From NCBI RefSeq assembly GCF_004362515.1, contig NZ_SNXU01000001.1, forward strand, positions 1,426,001 to 1,490,000: a stretch of DNA of 64,000 bases, written 5' to 3'. How positions within the stretch are numbered: the first letter of the stretch is position 1; each line of letters begins with the position of its first letter. Under the pieces are notes generated by a model that was not told where the DNA came from, ran no database searches, and was given only the letters and a program-made list of their open reading frames with translations. This DNA comes from Actinokineospora alba (lineage in GTDB: Bacteria; Actinomycetota; Actinomycetes; Mycobacteriales; Pseudonocardiaceae). This document shows, one piece after another, positions 58,419 through 64,000 of this stretch. Both the position numbers and the translations under genes were made by a program.

Positions 58419-59597
58419 TCAACGCCTGGTGGCGGCCACCGGTTCCCAGGCGCGCAGGCGGCGCAGCGCCTCCTCGATGTCGGCAGTCGCGCCCGCGAAG
58501 GACAGGCGGACGAACCGGTTGCCGTCGACCGGGTCGAAGTCGATGCCGGGCACGATCGCGAGGCCGGTGTCGGCGAGCAGGCGCTGGCAGAAGCTCATCG
58601 AGTCGTGGGTGAGGTGGGTGACGTCGGCGTAGGCGTAGAACGCGCCGTCGGCGGGGGCGATCTTGTCGATGCCAAGCTCGGGGAGGCCGGTGAGCAGCAG
58701 CTCGCGGTTCGTCGCGTAGCGGGCGACATGGCCGTCGAGTTCCTCGTAGCTCTCCGGCTCGAACGCGGCGACGGCGGCGAGTTGGGAGATCGCGGGGGCG
58801 CAGATGGTGAAGTTGCCGGTCAGGGCGCTGACCGCGCGCTGCAGGCGTTGCGGGACGAGCAGCCAGCCCAGCCGCCAGCCGGTCATCGCGAAGTACTTGG
58901 AGAACGAGTTCACCACGATCGACTCGCGGGAGTACTGCCAGGCCGAGCTGGTCTCGGCGCCGTAGGAGATGCCGTGGTAGATCTCGTCGCTGACCAGCTG
59001 CACCCCGCGCTCGGCGCACCAGCCGGCGATCGCGGCCAGCTCGGCGGGGTCGAGGACGGTGCCGGTGGGGTTCGCGGGGCTGGCGAGGATCAGGCCGTCG
59101 ATCGGGCCCAGCTCGTCGAGCATCGCCACGGTCGGCTGGAACCGGGTCGTCTCGTCGCACGGCAGCTCGACGACCTCGCAGCCCAGCGCGGTGAGGATGT
59201 TGCGGTAGGCCGGATAGCCGGGTCGCGCGAGCGCGACCCGGTCGCCCGCGTCGAACGCCGAGAGGAACGCGAGCAGGAAACCGCCGGAGGACCCGGTGGT
59301 GATCACGACGTCCTGCGGGGACACGTCGAGGGAGTGCAGCCGCTCGTAGTGGCCCGCGATGGCTTCGCGCAGCTCGGGAATGCCCAGCTGCTCGGTGTAC
59401 CCGAGCGCCTGCGTGCCGAGCGCCTCCGCGGCGGCGAACCGGACGGCCTTCGGCGCCCCCGTCGACGGCTGACCCGCCGCGAGCGACACGACGTCGCCGT
59501 GCGCCCGCTGCCGCGCGTTCGCGGCGGCGAGGACATCCATCACATGGAATGGCGGGACGGCGGCGCGGTTGGCGACTTTGAGCAGGCGAGCGTGCAT
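58419..59597 (-). CDS. PLP-dependent aminotransferase (class I/II)
   Basis: The 392-residue protein has LAAGQPSTGAPKAV, TTGSSGGFLLAFLS, the LASPANPTGTVL loop, VSDEIYHGISYG and the PLP lysine in VNSFSKYFAMTGWRLGW. The fold type I aspartate-aminotransferase family (AspC/AlaT-like) includes many amino-acid aminotransferases; specificity cannot be assigned. ATG 59597 is leaderless (TAGTCT, 6 bases). Confidence 0.87.
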   Translation of the reverse strand: MHARLLKVANRAAVPPFHVMDVLAAANARQRAHGDVVSLAAGQPSTGAPKAVRFAAAEALGTQALGYTEQLGIPELREAIAGHYERLHSLDVSPQDVVITTGSSGGFLLAFLSAFDAGDRVALARPGYPAYRNILTALGCEVVELPCDETTRFQPTVAMLDELGPIDGLILASPANPTGTVLDPAELAAIAGWCAERGVQLVSDEIYHGISYGAETSSAWQYSRESIVVNSFSKYFAMTGWRLGWLLVPQRLQRAVSALTGNFTICAPAISQLAAVAAFEPESYEELDGHVARYATNRELLLTGLPELGIDKIAPADGAFYAYADVTHLTHDSMSFCQRLLADTGLAIVPGIDFDPVDGNRFVRLSFAGATADIEEALRRLRAWEPVAATRR

Positions 59598-59603
59598 GCC
59601 GCC

Positions 59604-59609
59604 AGACTA
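59604..59609 (-). promoter_or_regulatory. -10 box TAGTCT for the aminotransferase, leaderless
   Basis: On the minus strand TAGTCT is followed by 6 bases and the ATG at 59597. Confidence 0.5.
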
Positions 59610-59616
59610 GGACTTG

Positions 59617-61812
59617 TCAGTACCCGACATATCCGCCGCCGCCGTGCGTGGCCTTGATGCCAGGAACGTCGGCCAGCGAGCCGTACCGGGAGATCGCGTA
59701 GTTCACGCCCGCGCAGATGTTGTCGACCGGGTTCCAGATGTCGTCATGCCCGGGCAGCTTGTGCGCCTGGAACGTCGGATCGATGCACTGCATGAGGCCC
59801 TTGGACGGTGTTCCCTTGGCGGCATTCGAGTTGCCGGTCAGAAACACATCGTCGCCGTCGCGAGCTGTCCACGTGCCCAGGTCGGTAGTCACGCACCAGA
59901 CCGCGCCCCGGCCCGCGGGCTTCTTGGTCAGGGAGTTGCCGGATACGGTCGGGAGATTGGCGCGCACGTACGCCTCGGGCGCCCACGCCGTCGGAGCGTT
60001 CTTCCTGGTTACGTGACCGACTCGCGGCTTCCTGCCAGTGAGGTAGACCGCAAGAGTGATCGCCTCCAGGATCTCGCCTGGCGACTGGTAGATGTAGCCC
60101 GCCGCGTTGGCCTCGGCGTCGGTGATGGCTTCCAACCACGCGGCGCGCTGCTCGGAGGACATCGCGAGGACTTGGGCGACCGCATCGGTCTTCGGGTTGC
60201 CCGCCCTGCGCAATAGATCCACCGCGTAGTCCGGATCCAGCCGGAACTGGTGCCGAGGTCCGCAGCTGTTGCCTCCGCGGTCGTCGATGTAATCGGCGTG
60301 TGGCACTCCATCAAGCAGCTGACGCAGCTTGACGACGAACGTCGGTTTCGACTGGGCGATGGACATCGATGGGCGATGCTTGCGTGTCTCGACATGCCCG
60401 TCACCCGCGATCCAGCCGAGGATCGCGGCTTCGGTGACAGTGACGTCGAGGCCCTGTTCGGTCTTGGCAGGTGCCGCCACCATGAGACGAGTGTGCGACG
60501 CGATTCGGTCTGTCGTCACGAATCCCGCAGCCGGCGTCGCGTCAGCGGGAGGCAGCCGGGTTCCGTGCATCTTCGCGAGGTGCAGCCGCAGCCCTCCCTT
60601 GGTGGTCTTGCCGCGTCGCCGGACCCCGGTCGGCCATTCGCACAGCCCGCACTCCTCCGCGTCGGGTACGCGACGTGATTCGACGCGGAGCCATCGGTGG
60701 TTCGGGGTCGCCGTCGCGCTCCAGCGTGAGTTCGAGATCGTCACCAATGGCGCGTCCTCGTAGTGGTGCACCTGGGTCACCCGGGTCCACTCGCTGCAGC
60801 CGGTGGCCTGGTTGTAGCCGATGGTCTCGTCGCCTGCCCGGACCTGCTCGTGCTTGAGCCAGCCCCGCCGGGTCAGGATCATCGCGTCCGTCGTCAGGCA
60901 GTCCCAATTGTTCTGGGCGTTTGGGTTTCCGCCCGATTCGTGCTGGATGATCTCCCAGATCAACTGGGCGTCCTTTTCGGACACGTTGATGCCCCGGGCG
61001 CGCAGGACCTCGATCGCCTCCTTGATCCATTCCTGCACGTTTCCGGGTGGTGGGCCCGCGGGTGGGCCACCGCTCGATCCCATGCCGCCGCCACCGCCTC
61101 CTCCGCCACCGGAGCCCGAGCCGCCGCCCGAATCACCGGAGCCGGTGCCGCTGCTCCCGGCGGGCTGCTTGTCCGCGGACGATGGCGAGGTCTGCTGGGG
61201 CGGTGTGGGGGTCCATTCGATCGGCTTGCCCGGCGCCGGGGTGAAGGTCTGGGTGCCGGGGTCGGGGATGGCGCTGAACTTCGGGTCGACCGTGCGGCCG
61301 CGCACGGCCGCGGCGGCGGTGCTGACGGCTTGTTCGGCGTTATCGACCTGCGTGGTGACGCGGCCCTGGTAGCCGGCGGCGAGGCTGTCGACGTGCTGGC
61401 GCTTCTCGTCGGCGGTCTTGTCGGGGTTGGCGTTGAGCCAGGCCGTGGCGTTGTCGTGGAGTTCGCCGAAGACGCCTTCCAGCGCGTCCTTGGCGCCCTG
61501 GAGCCCGGTCACCGCGGTGGCCAGGTCGGCGGCGACAGCGGTCATCGCCTCGGACAGCGAGGTGGCGGCTTGGCCGAACTTCGCCATGTACGCGACGAAA
61601 GCGTCGGCGGAGGCGCCCTGCCAGGCGCCGTCGAGTTCGTCGACCGACGTGGTCACGGTCTTCGCCGAGTCGGTGGCGCCCGTGGCCGAGGCGGTGAACT
61701 GGCCCGCGATGTCGCCGATGGCGCCGGGTTGGGCCCGGTAGACCGGCTCCGCTTGCGCGGCCAACTGCGCGGCCGTGCCGCCCAGGCTGGCGACAGCGTC
61801 CCTCGCGGTCAC
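59617..61812 (-). CDS. ESX-type WXG100-lytic transglycosylase precursor containing an intein
   Basis: The 731-residue precursor has a WXG100-like helical N-terminus (W64-Q-G in DGAWQGASAD), a Pro/Gly-rich linker (about 185-255) and a transglycosylase domain split by an intein. Host blocks are IWEIIQHESGGNPNAQNNWD (catalytic Glu E292) before it and SNAAKGTPSKGLMQCIDPTF after it. Removing residues 305-661 restores NNWD-SNAAKG, the usual continuous sequence, and gives 374 residues. GTG 61812 follows AGAGGGGG. The product is probably exported by an ESX system and cuts peptidoglycan; without splicing the catalytic fold is broken. Confidence 0.92.
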   Translation of the reverse strand: MTARDAVASLGGTAAQLAAQAEPVYRAQPGAIGDIAGQFTASATGATDSAKTVTTSVDELDGAWQGASADAFVAYMAKFGQAATSLSEAMTAVAADLATAVTGLQGAKDALEGVFGELHDNATAWLNANPDKTADEKRQHVDSLAAGYQGRVTTQVDNAEQAVSTAAAAVRGRTVDPKFSAIPDPGTQTFTPAPGKPIEWTPTPPQQTSPSSADKQPAGSSGTGSGDSGGGSGSGGGGGGGGGMGSSGGPPAGPPPGNVQEWIKEAIEVLRARGINVSEKDAQLIWEIIQHESGGNPNAQNNWDCLTTDAMILTRRGWLKHEQVRAGDETIGYNQATGCSEWTRVTQVHHYEDAPLVTISNSRWSATATPNHRWLRVESRRVPDAEECGLCEWPTGVRRRGKTTKGGLRLHLAKMHGTRLPPADATPAAGFVTTDRIASHTRLMVAAPAKTEQGLDVTVTEAAILGWIAGDGHVETRKHRPSMSIAQSKPTFVVKLRQLLDGVPHADYIDDRGGNSCGPRHQFRLDPDYAVDLLRRAGNPKTDAVAQVLAMSSEQRAAWLEAITDAEANAAGYIYQSPGEILEAITLAVYLTGRKPRVGHVTRKNAPTAWAPEAYVRANLPTVSGNSLTKKPAGRGAVWCVTTDLGTWTARDGDDVFLTGNSNAAKGTPSKGLMQCIDPTFQAHKLPGHDDIWNPVDNICAGVNYAISRYGSLADVPGIKATHGGGGYVGY
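59830..60900 (-). mobile_element. LAGLIDADG homing-endonuclease intein with zinc-finger-like insert
   Basis: The intein covers precursor residues 305-661 (357 aa). It starts with Cys (CLTTDAMILTRRGWLKHEQV, block A), has the block B TPNH at 369-372, a block F (VWCVTTDLGTWTARDGDDV) and ends FLTGN followed by +1 Ser. The penultimate residue is Gly rather than the usual His. LGWIAGDGHV (465-474) and WLEAITDAEANAAG (559-572) are the paired endonuclease motifs; the second is degraded from DADG. Residues 388-416 carry C-x2-C-x19-H-x4-H. It is an in-frame mobile protein element. Confidence 0.92.
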
Positions 61813-61824
61813 GGCTGTCCCCCT

Positions 61825-62127
61825 CTAGATCGCGGTCTGCGACTGTGTCGCGGCTTGCTCGGTGCCATCGACGGACTGGCCGATCGAGTCGAGCGCCCGG
61901 TCGATGTTGCCGAGCAGGGCGCCGGCGCGGTCCAGTTCGTCACTGGCGGTGCGGGCGATGGCCTGCACGGCTTGGGCAAGGGCGGCGGAGCTGGGGAGTC
62001 CGCCGAAGACACCGGCGTCGGCGTCGCGCGGGAGGGTGTCGCCCGCGGCGGCCATCGGGCCCGCCTGGCCGCCGACGGCGGTGCGGCACTGCTCGATCGC
62101 CCGCAGGTTGTAGTCCACTGTCCCCAT
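61825..62127 (-). CDS. Small ESX helical-hairpin protein (cluster 2)
   Basis: The 100-residue protein has two helices (DYNLRAIEQCRTAVGGQAGPM and ALAQAVQAIARTASDELDRAGALLGNIDRALDSIGQSV). It lies 12 bases before the transglycosylase start and after EspG. The size fits WXG100 or PE-like partners but the WXG turn is absent. Likely partner of the PPE or transglycosylase. Confidence 0.72.
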   Translation of the reverse strand: MGTVDYNLRAIEQCRTAVGGQAGPMAAAGDTLPRDADAGVFGGLPSSAALAQAVQAIARTASDELDRAGALLGNIDRALDSIGQSVDGTEQAATQSQTAI

Positions 62128-62173
62128 CCCTCAGCTCGTCCGGTTCGACGCCTGACGGTCCGCGGTGGTTCCG

Positions 62174-62929
62174 TCAGAGCTCGTCGAGTAACTCCCGCAC
62201 GCAGGTGGCGAGGCGCGCGTTGTCGGCTGGGGTGATGGTGCTCCACAGGCGGCCGTCGGCGCTCGGTCGCGTCAGGTAGAGGTAGCGGCCCGCGTCGGTG
62301 TCGTGGAAGGAGACGACCCGCTCGGCCCGGTCGCGCCGCCTGCCGCGCTGGGCGCGTTCGGCGCCGAACTGGCCGCGGGTGGTCATGCCGGTGACCATTG
62401 AGCCGAGCATCTGCGCGTCGCTGAGGCTCACGCCGTGCTCGGTCAGCGCGTTGATCATCTGCTGCGGGTCGGCGTGGTCGGACTTGGTCAGGATGTCGGT
62501 CGGCAGGCTGACAGACCGGCCGGGACCGGCCGGGACGTCGCCCGCGATGGAGACGGCGGCCTCGGCCATGGCGGTGCCGCGGGCGGGGATGAGCCACACC
62601 TCGGCGCCGTCGACGACCGCGAGCATGCCCTGGTCGCCGTTCGCCACGGAGAGGGCCGTGATCTCGTGGTCGGTCCACACCCAGCTGTCGACGGTGACCG
62701 GCGCGTGGGCGACCAGGCTGAGCGAGTCGGCCAGTTCGGGCACCGCGCGGCCCCCCTCAGCCAGCCCGCGCTGCTCCAGACCGGCGAACGCGGCCGCAAC
62801 CAGGTCGCGGCGCTCGGTGTGGGTGCGGCCGGGACTCGGCACGTCGAGCGCGACGTGGCGCTCCGGGAGTCGCTCGGACTCCCAGAGCACGTCGAACTCG
62901 AGGGTGGAGAGGACGACACTGTTGGACAA
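62174..62929 (-). CDS. EspG-family ESX secretion-associated chaperone (cluster 2)
   Basis: The 251-residue protein starts at TTG, two bases after the PPE stop. It begins MSNSVVLSTLEFDVLWESERLP and ends RVVSFHDTDAGRYLYLTRPSADGRLWSTITPADNARLATCVRELL, matching the cluster 1 EspG in all main blocks. It probably guides the adjacent PPE. Translationally coupled to the PPE gene. Confidence 0.87.
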   Translation of the reverse strand: MSNSVVLSTLEFDVLWESERLPERHVALDVPSPGRTHTERRDLVAAAFAGLEQRGLAEGGRAVPELADSLSLVAHAPVTVDSWVWTDHEITALSVANGDQGMLAVVDGAEVWLIPARGTAMAEAAVSIAGDVPAGPGRSVSLPTDILTKSDHADPQQMINALTEHGVSLSDAQMLGSMVTGMTTRGQFGAERAQRGRRRDRAERVVSFHDTDAGRYLYLTRPSADGRLWSTITPADNARLATCVRELLDEL

Positions 62930-62931
62930 GG

Positions 62932-64000
62932 TCAGTCGTCCTGCCCCAGGACCGGCGAGACCACCATGCGTTCGTCACCGAAGACGTCCTCGGAGTCGAT
63001 GCCGTACTTGCGCACGTGCTCCTCGTCGTCCTCGCCCTTCGCCCCGGCGGCCGCGGGCTGCATGAGCGACGCGCCCGCCTTCCCCGGCTTGGCCCCGATG
63101 CGCTCGGCGTTCTTGGCGGCGCGGGACTGCTCGTCGGGCAGGTCGGTGATCGGCGCCGCACCCCGGGCCGCCGCCCGAGCCGCACGGCCCTCGGGGGTGT
63201 CGGGGAAAGCGCCCGCCCCGCGGACCAGCCGGTCCTTCCGCGCGTTCTCACCCGCGGCGGCACCACCGGCCCCGGCGGCTGTCAGGCCGGCGAGGGTCGA
63301 CATGTCGTTCAGCATGCCCATGGGCATGCCGGGGCGGAGTCCGCCGGGGAGGTTGGTGGGGTTGGGGAGTCCGCCGAAGTTCGGGCCCAGCGGGCCGACA
63401 GTGCTGAGCCGGCCGCCACCGGGCTGGTTGTTGTTCGTGCCACCAGTACCGCCGCCGCCACCGGGGCCGTCGGGGATGCCCGCGAGGCCAGGGCCGCCGC
63501 CACCGGGCAGGCCGGTCTGGCCGGGAACGCCCGGATTGCCCGGGTTTCCGGTCGGGGTGTAGGCGTTGGGATTGCCGTTGAAGGTCTGCGCGGAGGTGGT
63601 GCCCTGGCCTTCGTACGGGGTGGCGACGAGGTTCATGCCGGGCGGCACCGGGAGCGACTGGTAGTTGCCGAGGGCGGACTGGCTGCCCTGGCTGTAGCCG
63701 TTCATCGAGTTCACGGCCTGCTCGCGGGCGGCGTTGGTCTGCTGGACCTGCTTGGCGTTGTCGGTCGTGTGCCCGAACGCGCCGAGGAACCGGTCCATGC
63801 CGTCGAGCTTGGTGGGGCCGCGCAGGTCGCCACCGTCGGGAGCACCGTTGCGGGTGGTGGAGAAGGCGTCGCCCTGCTCGCTGACACCACCGGCGGACTG
63901 CTCGACCGCGGGGGTCGCGTCCTCGGCGTAGATGGCCGCGTTCTTGGTCGCGTCCATGCCGCCCTCGGAGGCACTGCCCTCCCAGGTGACACCGATCTTG
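62932..64000 (-). CDS. PPE-like ESX substrate, C-terminal part (cluster 2)
   Basis: The gene runs off the right edge, so the N-terminus is missing. The first visible codons give KIGVTWEGSASEGGMDATKN, the WEG turn and second PPE helix. Then a helical stretch, a long Gly/Pro/Asn tail (GNPGNPGVPGQTGLPGGGG) and the conserved end YGIDSEDVFGDERMVVSPVL, equivalent to EDVFGDDRMVAPTV in the cluster 1 PPE. An internal ATG at 63957 is not the start. Confidence 0.82.
   Translation of the reverse strand, partial: KIGVTWEGSASEGGMDATKNAAIYAEDATPAVEQSAGGVSEQGDAFSTTRNGAPDGGDLRGPTKLDGMDRFLGAFGHTTDNAKQVQQTNAAREQAVNSMNGYSQGSQSALGNYQSLPVPPGMNLVATPYEGQGTTSAQTFNGNPNAYTPTGNPGNPGVPGQTGLPGGGGPGLAGIPDGPGGGGGTGGTNNNQPGGGRLSTVGPLGPNFGGLPNPTNLPGGLRPGMPMGMLNDMSTLAGLTAAGAGGAAAGENARKDRLVRGAGAFPDTPEGRAARAAARGAAPITDLPDEQSRAAKNAERIGAKPGKAGASLMQPAAAGAKGEDDEEHVRKYGIDSEDVFGDERMVVSPVLGQDD

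Overview
The window is very GC-rich, uses many GTG starts, and carries type VII secretion (ESX) accessory genes, a WhiG anti-sigma factor of the RsiG type and SigE-type ECF sigma factors. This points to a mycelial actinobacterium, most likely in the Pseudonocardiales. The order glnR, lmeA, thioredoxin, DUF4395, cysA, sseC, FABP, pabC ... DUF3073, purM, purF, sterol-carrier protein matches, from memory, the Mycobacterium tuberculosis block around Rv0818 to Rv0807. The backbone is therefore old and vertically inherited, with lineage-specific insertions.

Layout. 1-5 kb: end of glnR, lmeA, a zinc-ribbon protein, a 1-kb repeat-rich island, then a sulfur operon (DUF4395, sulfurtransferase, SseC) preceded by a leaderless cysteine-containing leader peptide. 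5-13 kb: peptidoglycan-binding protein, nitrobindin-like protein, 5-oxoprolinase subunits B and C, PabC, a Fur-family regulator, YgfZ, a BKACE enzyme, RsiG and asparaginase. 13-22 kb: a second copy of the hairpin repeat, DUF3073, an Old Yellow Enzyme with a palindromic operator, ArfB, an ECF sigma/membrane-protein pair, purM, purF, a sterol-carrier protein. 22-26 kb: ESX accessory cluster 1 (EspG, PPE, PE-like, DUF3558 lipoprotein). 26-33 kb: SigJ-type sigma factor, CGNR regulator with SRPBCC protein, SDR with XRE regulator, a PAS-GGDEF-EAL protein and a GH25 muramidase. 34-37.5 kb: a four-gene, tightly overlapping ESX-type module built around a secreted alpha/beta-hydrolase candidate. 37.6-40.8 kb: purS-purQ-purL. 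41-53 kb: oxidoreductases, a subtilase, purC, SAM hydrolase and purB. 53-59.6 kb: two more sigma/membrane-protein pairs, TetR, threonine aldolase, K+ channel, aminotransferase. 59.6-64 kb: ESX accessory cluster 2, ending in a WXG100-type lytic transglycosylase interrupted by an intein.

How it fits together. Seven purine genes (purM, F, L, Q, S, C, B) sit in four transcription units among ESX accessory genes; no core ESX machinery (EccB/C/D/E, MycP) is present, so these clusters must rely on an apparatus encoded elsewhere. Three sigma/membrane pairs, RsiG and a c-di-GMP enzyme suggest a signalling-rich segment. At least thirteen genes have a TANNNT hexamer 6-8 nt before the start codon, which indicates leaderless mRNAs.

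Most unusual items: (1) a 357-residue homing-endonuclease intein with a C2H2-like insertion, located twelve residues after the catalytic glutamate of an ESX-type transglycosylase; (2) a pair of 165-bp hairpin repeats with four compensatory base-pair changes; (3) the leaderless cysteine leader peptide; (4) the overlapping ESX hydrolase module at 34-37.5 kb; (5) two consensus DnaA boxes between convergent genes.
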